This document shows, one piece after another, positions 56,958 to 64,000 of a DNA stretch of 64,000 nt. The stretch comes from an uncultured Eubacteriales bacterium (GTDB taxonomy: Bacteria > Bacillota > Clostridia > TANB77 > CAG-508): the NCBI GenBank assembly GCA_905203305.1, contig CAJKVH010000003.1, forward strand, positions 105,483 through 169,482, read 5' to 3'. The translations under genes were made by a program, and so were the position numbers. How positions within the stretch are numbered: position 1 is the stretch's first letter; every line of letters starts with the position of its first letter. The notes below the pieces were generated by a model that made no database searches, was not told the DNA's origin, and saw nothing but the letters and a program-made list of their open reading frames with translations.

Positions 56958-58958
56958 ATGAAAAAAACAGAAGCAAAAAAACGAATGGAAGAATTAACTA
57001 AAAAAACATCATATTATGCAAAAAAATATTATGATGATGATAAACCAGAAATAAGCGATTTCGAATATGATATGTTAATGTTAGAATTAAAAGAATTAGA
57101 AAAAAAATATCCAGAATATATAGCAAAAGACTCATATACACAGCATGTAGGTGGAAGTGTAAAGGCAGGATTTAGCAAAGTAGAACATGAGGTACCATTA
57201 TTAAGTATGCAAGATATCTTTAGTTTAGAAGAAATTGATGAATATGTAAATAAAATACAAAAGCAAGCTGAAGAAAATAAAATAGAAAATAAAAACTTTG
57301 TTGTAGAAACAAAAATTGACGGATTAACAGCATCACTTGAATATAAAGATGGAATATTTGTAAGAGGATCAACAAGGGGAAATGGACTAGTTGGAGAAGA
57401 TGTAACGGAAAATTTAAAAACAATAAAAAATATTCCAAAAGAACTAACAGAAAAAGTAAATATAATAGTAAGAGGCGAAGTTTTTATAAGCAGTAAAGAT
57501 TTTGAAAAAATGAACCAAGAAAGAGAAGAAAATGGTGAAGAAACATTTGCAAATGCAAGAAATGCAGCAGCCGGTTCATTAAGACAATTAGATAGTAAAA
57601 TTACTAAAAAAAGACCTTTAGATATATATGTATATAACATTCAAAAAATAGAGGAAAAAGAAATAAATTCACATTATGAAGCTTTAAAATATCTAGAAAA
57701 ATTAGGATTTAATATAAATCCCATAAAAATATTTTGCAAAAATGAAGCAGAAGTAAATAATGCAATAAAAGAAATTGGTCAAAAAAGAGATAGCCTAACA
57801 TTTGGAATAGATGGAGCAGTTATAAAGGTAGACGATTTAAGTTTTAGAGAAATTTTGGGAACAACTGCTAAAAATCCAAGATGGCAAATTGCATACAAAT
57901 ATCCGCCGGAACAAAAGGAAACAAAGCTAATAGATATAGTTTGTAATGTTGGAAGAACAGGAGTTATAACTCCACTTGCAATATTAGATCCAGTTGAAGT
58001 TGCAGGATCTACTATATCAAAAACAACACTTCATAATGAAGATTTTATAAGAGAAAAAGACATTAAAATAGGAGATACAGTTGTAATTCAAAAGGCAGGA
58101 GATGTTATTCCTGAAATTGTAAAAGTAGTAAAAGAAAAAAGAGATGGAACTCAAAAAGATTTTAGTATGCCAAAAGTATGCCCCGTATGTGGAGCAGAAA
58201 CTAAAAGAGAAGAAGGAGAGGCAGCTGTAAGATGTATGGGAGCTGAATGTCCTGCAAAATTATATAGAAATTTAGTGCATTTTGTATCAAGAGAAGCAAT
58301 GAATATAGATGGATTAGGTGAAAATATAATTGATCAATTAATGGATAGAAAGTTAATATCAAATATAGCAGATATATATAATTTAACATTTGATGATATA
58401 AAAACATTAAAAAAGAATGGAACAAAATTTGCAACAAATTTAGTTAATGCGATAGAAAATAGCAAACAAAATGATTTATATAGATTGATAACAGCACTTG
58501 GAATAATGCATATAGGTGGAAAAGCTTCCAAAGTTTTAGCAAAAAAATTTAAAAATATTGATAATTTAGCAAATGCAAGCCTAGAAGAATTATCCGAAAT
58601 TGACGATATTGGACCAATTATGGCTCAAAGTATAGTAGAATTTTTTGGAGGAGAACAAACAAAAGATTTAATAAAAAGATTAAAAGAAGCTGGAGTAAAT
58701 ACTGAATCGAAAGAGATTGAATCAGAAGACAATAGGTTTGAAGGAAATACATTTGTACTTACAGGAAGCTTACAAAAATTCACAAGAGAAGAAGCAAGTA
58801 ATATTATAGAAAAATTTGGAGGAAAAGTTTCGGGATCAGTTTCTAAAAAAACATCATATTTAATAGCTGGAGAAGATGCAGGAAGCAAATTAGAAAAAGC
58901 AAGAAACCTAGGAACTACAATTTTATCTGAAGATGAATTTTTAGAAATGATAAAATAA
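56958..58958 (+). CDS. ligA: NAD-dependent DNA ligase
   Basis: 666 residues, the normal length. Domain Ia MKKTEAKKRMEELTKKTSYY, adenylation active site K119-x-D-G (ETKIDGLTASLEY), OB fold (GDTVVIQKAGDVIPEIVKVV), four-cysteine zinc finger (CPVCGAETKREEGEAAVRC, AECPAKLYR), helix-hairpin-helix repeats (DIYNLTFDDIKTLKKNG) and a BRCT domain at the C-terminus from about 590 (FVLTGSLQKFTREEASN). Seals nicks in replication and repair. GGAGG lies 8 bases upstream. Confidence 0.97.
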   Translation: MKKTEAKKRMEELTKKTSYYAKKYYDDDKPEISDFEYDMLMLELKELEKKYPEYIAKDSYTQHVGGSVKAGFSKVEHEVPLLSMQDIFSLEEIDEYVNKIQKQAEENKIENKNFVVETKIDGLTASLEYKDGIFVRGSTRGNGLVGEDVTENLKTIKNIPKELTEKVNIIVRGEVFISSKDFEKMNQEREENGEETFANARNAAAGSLRQLDSKITKKRPLDIYVYNIQKIEEKEINSHYEALKYLEKLGFNINPIKIFCKNEAEVNNAIKEIGQKRDSLTFGIDGAVIKVDDLSFREILGTTAKNPRWQIAYKYPPEQKETKLIDIVCNVGRTGVITPLAILDPVEVAGSTISKTTLHNEDFIREKDIKIGDTVVIQKAGDVIPEIVKVVKEKRDGTQKDFSMPKVCPVCGAETKREEGEAAVRCMGAECPAKLYRNLVHFVSREAMNIDGLGENIIDQLMDRKLISNIADIYNLTFDDIKTLKKNGTKFATNLVNAIENSKQNDLYRLITALGIMHIGGKASKVLAKKFKNIDNLANASLEELSEIDDIGPIMAQSIVEFFGGEQTKDLIKRLKEAGVNTESKEIESEDNRFEGNTFVLTGSLQKFTREEASNIIEKFGGKVSGSVSKKTSYLIAGEDAGSKLEKARNLGTTILSEDEFLEMIK

Positions 58959-58969
58959 ATGGAGGAATT

Positions 58970-59206
58970 ATGGACGATTATACTTTTGAAATGATGTATG
59001 AAGACCTAAGAAATGGTTATCAAATTTATTACACTTATGTTAGAAATAGATATTTATTATTTAGAACAGCTAAAAATTGTTATACACAAAAATTAATTAC
59101 AGAAAATAGCAAAAATCCACATCCAAAAACAACAATGCTTACATTAAAAAGGGTTAAGGAAATTTTTCCATATATGGAAGATATTGAATATAAAGTTGGA
59201 ATATAA
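58970..59206 (+). CDS. Small conserved-looking protein after ligA
   Basis: 78 residues; GGAGGAATT upstream, 11 bases after ligA, so probably cotranscribed. Aromatic- and basic-rich (YTFEMMYEDLRNGYQIYYTY then VRNRYLLFRTAKNCY), no membrane segment. Not recognised; GatC, often next to ligA in related genomes, is not what this is. Confidence 0.65.
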   Translation: MDDYTFEMMYEDLRNGYQIYYTYVRNRYLLFRTAKNCYTQKLITENSKNPHPKTTMLTLKRVKEIFPYMEDIEYKVGI

Positions 59207-59216
59207 ATAAAAAATT

Positions 59217-59252
59217 ATGAAATTGCCAAAAAGGTGATTTCATATTTTTTTA
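59217..59252 (+). terminator. Terminator after the ligA operon
   Basis: ATGAAATTGCC pairs with GGTGATTTCAT (one wobble), then ATTTTTTT. Confidence 0.75.
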
Positions 59253-59389
59253 TAAAAATAAGATAATATTTTACAAAACATAAAAAATGATTATTTATAA
59301 ATAAAAATCTACTTTTTATAAAAGAAATAGTATATTTGATAAAAAAGATGCTAAAATTAAGCCAAGCTCAAAGAAGCGAGGTGATTAAG

Positions 59390-60019
59390 ATGATAGACAA
59401 AATATGCCTATTGTTAACCAACAAAATCCGAAAGGAAATGCCTGATGTTGATGATGAAAGAGCAGAAATAATAAATTATGGTTTACACCTAATTATAGGT
59501 GAACTACCTAAGAATTTTATTATTTTGGGATTATCATATTTTTTAGGAGTTTTTAAACTAACATTATTAACTGTAATTTTATTATTACCGTACAGAGCGT
59601 CTTCAGGAGGATTTCATTTAAAAACACACATTGGATGTATAGTTGGAACAACGCTTATTTACTGTGGTGTAGCAAAAATTTCAAATTATATCATTTTTAA
59701 CAACCAAATTATAAAAATTATAATCGCCTTATCAGTCTGGATTTTCGGAATGATAATGGTTCATTTGTACGCACCAGCAGATACAGAAAGTGTCCCTATA
59801 CTTTCAAAAAAGGAAAGAAAACAGAAGAAGATATTATCTTACATATTTTTAAGTGTTGCAATAATAATTGCGTGCATAATACATAATAATGAAATATCAA
59901 ATATTTTGATTTTGGGATATTTTGTTCAAAGTATAACCATTACAAGATTGGCATATAAACTAACAAACAATAAGTATGGTTATGAAGTGTATAATGATAA
60001 TTGTACACTTAACACATAG
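59390..60019 (+). CDS. agrB: AgrB-type peptide protease/cyclase
   Basis: 209 residues from the ATG at 59390 with GAGGTG 6 bases upstream (an earlier frame start at 59336 lacks one). Polytopic membrane protein with catalytic H76 and C83 in SSGGFHLKTHIGC, matching the H and C seven residues apart in staphylococcal AgrB. It cuts the AgrD precursor and closes the thiolactone ring. agrD follows 71 bases later. Confidence 0.93.
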   Translation: MIDKICLLLTNKIRKEMPDVDDERAEIINYGLHLIIGELPKNFIILGLSYFLGVFKLTLLTVILLLPYRASSGGFHLKTHIGCIVGTTLIYCGVAKISNYIIFNNQIIKIIIALSVWIFGMIMVHLYAPADTESVPILSKKERKQKKILSYIFLSVAIIIACIIHNNEISNILILGYFVQSITITRLAYKLTNNKYGYEVYNDNCTLNT

Positions 60020-60090
60020 GATAATATAAGATATTAAGCCGGCAATATCTTTTATTATATAAAGCTTTACATAAAAGGGAGGAATTTGTT

Positions 60091-60210
60091 ATGTTAAAAT
60101 TTTTAGCAAAGATTTCAGAAAAATATGCAAAATCTACTAATACAGCTTGTCATTCACTTTGGTTTTTACATCAACCAAAAATGCCAGCATCATTAATAAA
60201 AAAAGATTAA
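60091..60210 (+). CDS. agrD: AgrD-type autoinducer peptide precursor
   Basis: 39 residues: an amphipathic N-terminal leader MLKFLAKISEKYAKSTNT, then A-C20-H-S-L-W-F-L-H-Q-P-K-M-P, and a tail ASLIKKD. C20 would form the thiolactone. The CxSLWFLHQPKMP block is the hallmark of the clostridial cyclic lactone autoinducer group. GGGAGG precedes the ATG, and the gene lies directly after agrB. Confidence 0.9.
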   Translation: MLKFLAKISEKYAKSTNTACHSLWFLHQPKMPASLIKKD

Positions 60211-60213
60211 TAA

Positions 60214-60239
60214 AAAGGAGTACATAAAAGTACTCCTTT
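60214..60239. terminator. Bidirectional terminator between agrD and agrC
   Basis: AAAGGAGTAC pairs with GTACTCCTTT (six-base loop), between convergent genes; it overlaps the agrC stop codon. Confidence 0.8.
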
Positions 60240-61584
60240 AGTAAAATATTTCTAAACGTTGTGTAAAATATAAATTATCATTTTCTGTAAATAAGTTTAT
60301 ATTATTGTTTTTAGAAATAATTTGGTTAACTTCCCATAAACCCATACCAAGATGATTTTTCTTTTCTGTTATTCCTTTATTAAAGATATTTTTAGTATCA
60401 ATATTTTTATTAATATACGAATTTTTTATTTCTACAATTTGAACTTTCGAATTTATAGAATCCCTGAACATAATTTTTATAACCTTTTCTTTAGAAACAG
60501 ATGCTGCTTCAATCGCATTATCTAAAAGTATACCTAACATTCTAGAAAAATCATAAATTGGCATATGAAGTTTATTAAGATCAAAGAAAAATTCAAGATT
60601 AATATCAACTTTGCTATTATGTGCTTTTTGATATTTAGCTGTTAGCAAATTATAAATACCAGGATTATTTATAAGTGTAGGATTTAATAACGCTAAATTG
60701 TTTACTTTTTGACATTCTTTTTCTAAACTAGCATAGTATAGTTTTAAACCGTCAATATCATTAGTATTAACAAATCCACCAATTGTAAATACCATATTAT
60801 CAAAATCATGTTTAAATGCTTTAACATTATCATAAAGTATTGATAGTGTTTTATTATAATTTTCAGCATTTACTAATTCTGTAGTTGTAATTTGCAATTT
60901 CATTGCTCTAGTTAGACTTGTAAAGCTAATGAAGAAATATGCTAACAATGAAACAAAGTTAAGAAAATTTATGTAGGAAGGTAAAGCATCAGTATAAAAT
61001 ACAGTAATTGTTAGTTCTATACATAAAGTAATAAATCCTAAAATAATATTTAAATAGATTGTCTTTTTGTTTTCAATTTTTAAATCATCTAAAAGGACTT
61101 TTTTAGCGTTAAAAAAGTTTATTAGTAGAGTTATAATAAAAACAATTACATACAATGATAAAAGATAAATAAATCTGTACAAAGGAATATTAGTTATTTC
61201 TTCTACTTTTAAATTAAATAATTCCAGAATTGGTTTTAGTATTAGGGTTCCAGCCAATGCAAATGCGATTGAAGGAATTATAATAGCTAGTATTGTTTTG
61301 GTATGAGATGTTTTAAGAACTGATCTAGTGATAATAAATAATATCAAATAATTAGTAAATACATTAAAAGGAGTTGGTATAATTGCCTCTGTAGCTAAAT
61401 TTGCAAACGAAAATAGAAAAATATAAATGATTTTTTGTCTTATGGAATAGTGGACTTTAAATAAAGAAGTGATTAATCTAAAAACTAAAAGAGCTTCAAT
61501 TACAACTGTAGGTGCGGTAATGAATTTGGTTAATAATTCATTTTCCGTAATCAATATATTCCAAAAATTATTCAAAAGATCCAT
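60238..61584 (-). CDS. agrC: AgrC-type sensor histidine kinase
   Basis: 448 residues. Six or so membrane helices in the first 220 residues, then the HPK10-class kinase: VKAFKHDFDNMVFTIGGFVN (H box), LGILLDNAIEAASVSK (N box) and KNHLGMGLWEVNQII (G box). It senses the peptide made by AgrBD. GGGAG lies 9 bases before the ATG. It overlaps agrA by 17 bases. Unlike staphylococci, agrCA is convergent to agrBD here. Confidence 0.93.
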   Translation of the reverse strand: MDLLNNFWNILITENELLTKFITAPTVVIEALLVFRLITSLFKVHYSIRQKIIYIFLFSFANLATEAIIPTPFNVFTNYLILFIITRSVLKTSHTKTILAIIIPSIAFALAGTLILKPILELFNLKVEEITNIPLYRFIYLLSLYVIVFIITLLINFFNAKKVLLDDLKIENKKTIYLNIILGFITLCIELTITVFYTDALPSYINFLNFVSLLAYFFISFTSLTRAMKLQITTTELVNAENYNKTLSILYDNVKAFKHDFDNMVFTIGGFVNTNDIDGLKLYYASLEKECQKVNNLALLNPTLINNPGIYNLLTAKYQKAHNSKVDINLEFFFDLNKLHMPIYDFSRMLGILLDNAIEAASVSKEKVIKIMFRDSINSKVQIVEIKNSYINKNIDTKNIFNKGITEKKNHLGMGLWEVNQIISKNNNINLFTENDNLYFTQRLEIFY

Positions 61585-62287
61585 ATGATTTCACTCCCTT
61601 CATAAATTCATTTTTATATTTAGGTCCAATATCACATGTATTATTATTTTTAAAATAAATTAGATTTGATACTGGTTCAAGTTTAACAATATTATTAATA
61701 TTAGCTATAAAAGATTTATGACATCTAATGAAATTATTAGGTAATTGTTCTTGAAGTTTAGCAAAAGAACTATAAACTTCATAATCTCGGGAATCTGTAT
61801 GGAATATAACCTTCATACCATCACGTTTTATATATTGGACTTCGTTTTCATCAATAATAGTGTTTTTATTATTTAATCTAATATATCTTTTATTTGAAGG
61901 ACAATTTTTAATATCATCAAGTAATCTTAAAACAGTTTCTTCCAAACGTTCACTTGTAATCGGCTTACATAAGTAATCAAAAGTTTTACATTTGTAAGCG
62001 AGGAAAACAAATTCACTGTGTGCAGTGGTAAAAATTATATAGCAATCTTTATTAGTTTTTCTAATATTTTTTGCTAGTTCAATTCCATTTAAAGTAGAAT
62101 TTAGATTGATGTCTAAGATTAGTACGTCTATTGAATATTCTTTAATGTATGATAATAATTCCGTTTCATTCGTAGTTTTAAAAGCTATTTTTGCTTCTAA
62201 GTCATGTTTCATAAAAATAGATTCAAACATAAGTGATAACTTATTTAGTGTGTTTATATTGTCATCACAAATCACAAAATTTAACAT
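61568..62287 (-). CDS. agrA: AgrA-type LytTR response regulator
   Basis: 239 residues. Receiver domain: ICDDN, D-phosphorylation site in DVLILDINLNS, TTAHS and K in YLCKPI. C-terminal LytTR DNA-binding domain from about 135: IIDENEVQYIKRDGMKVIFH and NNFIRCHKSFIANINNIVKL. Activates the agr promoters on receiving phosphate from AgrC. GGAAGGGG precedes the start. The gene order agrA then agrC on one strand is opposite to agrBD. Confidence 0.93.
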   Translation of the reverse strand: MLNFVICDDNINTLNKLSLMFESIFMKHDLEAKIAFKTTNETELLSYIKEYSIDVLILDINLNSTLNGIELAKNIRKTNKDCYIIFTTAHSEFVFLAYKCKTFDYLCKPITSERLEETVLRLLDDIKNCPSNKRYIRLNNKNTIIDENEVQYIKRDGMKVIFHTDSRDYEVYSSFAKLQEQLPNNFIRCHKSFIANINNIVKLEPVSNLIYFKNNNTCDIGPKYKNEFMKGVKSYGSFE

Positions 62288-62608
62288 TGATATCCCCTTC
62301 CTTTTTGCTTCAATTTGGAAAAAATATACATTTGTAAGAAAAAATATTTTTCTATAAATGCCTAGAAAATCCAGTTTTATAATTTAATTATAAAGTGAAA
62401 GTAAAAAAATGTAAATATATCTTGTATCATAAAAATTGGTAATTAAACTAGAAATGGTTAGCAATTTTGTATATATAATATTCAATTTACAATAATAAAT
62501 TGAAATTTACATAAAATAGAATACACAAAAAGTTTTAAATAAATTCCAAAAGGAATAATATTTTTGTTAGAACATAAAATTATAAAAAAGTCTAAGGAGA
62601 TATAATTT
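62288..62608. other. Non-coding gap between divergent agrA and pdaA
   Basis: 321 bases, very AT-rich, with promoters expected for both sides; a hairpin AGAAAAATATTTTTCT lies near 62339-62354. I found no open frame with a ribosome binding site and no clear paired LytTR half-sites. Confidence 0.5.
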
Positions 62609-63424
62609 ATGTTAAACATAGAAATTTCTAAAAATTCAAAAAAAATAATATCTGGAATAACATTAACACTTGTTATTCTTATGCTTACTGTAATTGTAGG
62701 ACCCAAAACAACAAAATTAACATCTGGAGAAGTGTTAAGTAATAAAAAAATAGGCTGGGGGATAAAAAGAAATGATAATAATAATCAACCAGACTTAGGA
62801 TCAGAAAATGAAAAATTAATAAATAAATATAATGGTATAGCAATGGGAAATAATGAGTCAAAAACAATTTACTTAACATTTGATTTAGGATATGAAGCAG
62901 GGTATACTTCAAAAATATTAGATGATTTAAAAGAGAAAAATGTAAAGGCAACTTTTTTTATAACAGCACATTATTTAAATACAGCAGAGGATTTAGTAAA
63001 AAGAATGATAGACGAGGGACACATTGTAGGAAACCATACTGTAAACCATAAAAGTATGCCAGATTTATCAGAAGAAGAAATAAAAGAAGAACTAATGAAT
63101 TTAAATCAATCTGTATATGAAAAATTTGGATATGAGATGAAATATATGAGACCACCAAAAGGCGAATTTAGTGAAAGAACCTTAAGTTTAACTGAAAAAT
63201 TTGGTTTTAAAACAGTAATGTGGAGCTTCGCATATGTAGACTGGAAAGACGATAGTCAGCCATCTAAAGACGATGCAATGAAAAAAATAATATCAAATCT
63301 GCATAATGGAGAAATAATGCTATTACATGCAACATCAAAAACAAACTCAGAAATAATGGGAGAAATGATAGACAATATAAGAAAAGAGGGATTTGAAATA
63401 AAAAGTTTAGAAGAATTTAGATAA
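62609..63424 (+). CDS. pdaA: PdaA-like polysaccharide deacetylase (spore cortex)
   Basis: 271 residues; AAGGAG before the ATG. N-terminal membrane helix at about 12-32, then a NodB domain: IYLTFDLGYEAGYTSKILDD (TFDLGYE instead of TFDDG), GHIVGNHTVNHKSMPDLSEE (H-x3-H metal site) and MRPPKGEFSERTLSL. GWGIKRNDNNNQPDL at the start of the mature part is typical of PdaA, the delta-lactam deacetylase of spore cortex. Supports a sporulating background together with yqfC and yqfD. Confidence 0.85.
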   Translation: MLNIEISKNSKKIISGITLTLVILMLTVIVGPKTTKLTSGEVLSNKKIGWGIKRNDNNNQPDLGSENEKLINKYNGIAMGNNESKTIYLTFDLGYEAGYTSKILDDLKEKNVKATFFITAHYLNTAEDLVKRMIDEGHIVGNHTVNHKSMPDLSEEEIKEELMNLNQSVYEKFGYEMKYMRPPKGEFSERTLSLTEKFGFKTVMWSFAYVDWKDDSQPSKDDAMKKIISNLHNGEIMLLHATSKTNSEIMGEMIDNIRKEGFEIKSLEEFR

Positions 63425-63443
63425 ATCTAAAGGAGTCTAGAAA

Positions 63444-63719
63444 ATGAAAAATAAAAAAAGATTAAATGATATATTAGAATTTCCAAAAGAAATATATGGA
63501 AATATTCCAAACCTTATAATAACGGGATTTGAAGATATGATAATAGAAAATTATAAGGGGATTTTAGAATATGAAGACTATTATATAAGAGTAAATACAC
63601 ATATGGGAATTATAAACATACATGGGATAAATTTAAAATTAGAAAAAATGACAGAAGATAATTTAAAGATTACAGGGAAAATAGAGTCCATAGAAATTGA
63701 AAGAACAATAGATAATTAG
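63444..63719 (+). CDS. yqfC: YqfC/YabP family sporulation protein
   Basis: 91 residues; AAAGGAG upstream. LNDILEFPKEIYGNIPNLII, IENYKGILEYEDYYIRVNT and an I-N-I-H-G-I-N-L-K-L strand match the YqfC/YabP family, expressed in the mother cell. It is followed directly by the yqfD homologue, as in Bacillus. Confidence 0.88.
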   Translation: MKNKKRLNDILEFPKEIYGNIPNLIITGFEDMIIENYKGILEYEDYYIRVNTHMGIINIHGINLKLEKMTEDNLKITGKIESIEIERTIDN

Positions 63720-63731
63720 AAGGAGGATCAT

Positions 63732-64000
63732 ATGTATGTAAAGCTATTATTAAGACTGATTTTTGGATATGTTAGGATCGAAGTAGAAGGTTATTATATA
63801 GAAAGATTTATAAATATATGTACAAACAATAAAATTTTAATATGGAATCTGAAAAGAGAAAAAGGAGTTAAATTATATTTAAATATAGGAATAAATGATT
63901 TTAAAAAGTTAGGAATAATAGCTAAAAAGACAAATTGTAAAGTTAGAATTCTAAGAAAAAGAGGTGTACCCTTTTTACTTAATAGATATAAAAAAAGAAA
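63732..64000 (+). CDS. yqfD: YqfD-like sporulation protein, 3' end beyond window
   Basis: Starts at the ATG 63732, 5 bases after AGGAGG, and runs open to the edge (89 codons). The start MYVKLLLRLIFGYVRIEVEG, Y-Y-I-E-R-F-I-N and the CKVRILRKRGVPFLLNRYKK stretch match the N-terminus of YqfD (stage IV sporulation protein). Cut at the edge. Confidence 0.85.
   Translation, partial: MYVKLLLRLIFGYVRIEVEGYYIERFINICTNNKILIWNLKREKGVKLYLNIGINDFKKLGIIAKKTNCKVRILRKRGVPFLLNRYKKR

Noticed and set aside
1..64000. CRISPR arrays, rRNA genes, complete tRNA genes, insertion sequences
   Set aside because: I saw no regularly spaced repeats, no rRNA-like blocks, no complete cloverleaf and no DDE or HUH transposase frame. 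TnpV is transposon-associated but no transposase accompanies it.

Overview
The window is very AT-rich, codes densely on mostly one strand, and uses strong GGAGG-type ribosome binding sites. Its chromosomal genes (smc, ligA, a YqfC/YqfD sporulation pair, a SpoIVFA/SpoIVFB pair, a PdaA-like deacetylase, an Agr quorum-sensing locus and a choloylglycine hydrolase) point to a spore-former-related anaerobic member of the Clostridia, plausibly an intestinal one. No species can be named from the sequence.

Layout: 1-6900 is chromosome (a TPR-like protein cut by the left edge, a cysteine-rich mini-protein, smc, two small membrane proteins, a YfcE-type phosphodiesterase). 6948-50152 is one integrated conjugative element (ICE) of about 43.2 kb, bounded by a 14-bp direct repeat that matches the anticodon loop region of initiator tRNA-Met, with a second 24-bp exact direct repeat just inside each end. 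50153-64000 is chromosome again (SAM methyltransferase, peptide deformylase, AIPR-family protein, choloylglycine hydrolase, broken spoIVFA and spoIVFB, sortase, ligA, agrBD facing agrCA, pdaA, yqfC, start of yqfD).

Within the ICE the backbone runs left to right: replication and early regulatory genes (7.2-9.4 kb), accessory small genes including TnpV, ArdA, a RadC-like JAB protein and an Api92-like protein (11-16 kb), ParB-like protein, a candidate oriT with three tandem hairpins, MobC, MobP-type relaxase, VirD4-type coupling protein, VirB2/VirB6-like proteins, PrgI, two VirB4-related proteins, an M23 hydrolase and an MT-A70 methyltransferase (16-26.8 kb), surface genes with sortase and a thioester/SpaA adhesin (32-39.3 kb), an XRE control region (39.5-40.5 kb), and a sigma-like factor, Xis and tyrosine integrase at the right end (47.5-50 kb). 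Cargo sits in gaps of this backbone and each cargo unit has its own promoter: a two-gene HEPN-like unit (9.4-11.1 kb), a 116-residue membrane protein inside the transfer operon, a Schlafen/AlbA_2-type protein plus membrane protein, a Hanks-type kinase plus membrane protein behind a decayed copy of the methyltransferase gene, another HEPN-like gene, and a four-gene LlaJI-like restriction-modification system (two m5C methyltransferases, McrB, McrC).

Four patterns cut across the ICE and are the main discoveries offered here: (1) six cytosolic ICE proteins, including the relaxase and ArdA, end in a similar acidic tail of the type E-E-D-D-M-E-F/M, which could be a shared type IV secretion signal; (2) six promoters share a block GGTTTGGA followed by a TATAAT box at 17-18 bp spacing, and the units they drive are short and mostly closed by a terminator; (3) seven intrinsic terminators lie directly before the ribosome binding site of the next gene; (4) the sigma-like gene is preceded by a leader of about 390 nt with a leader peptide, two terminators and mutually exclusive pairing segments.
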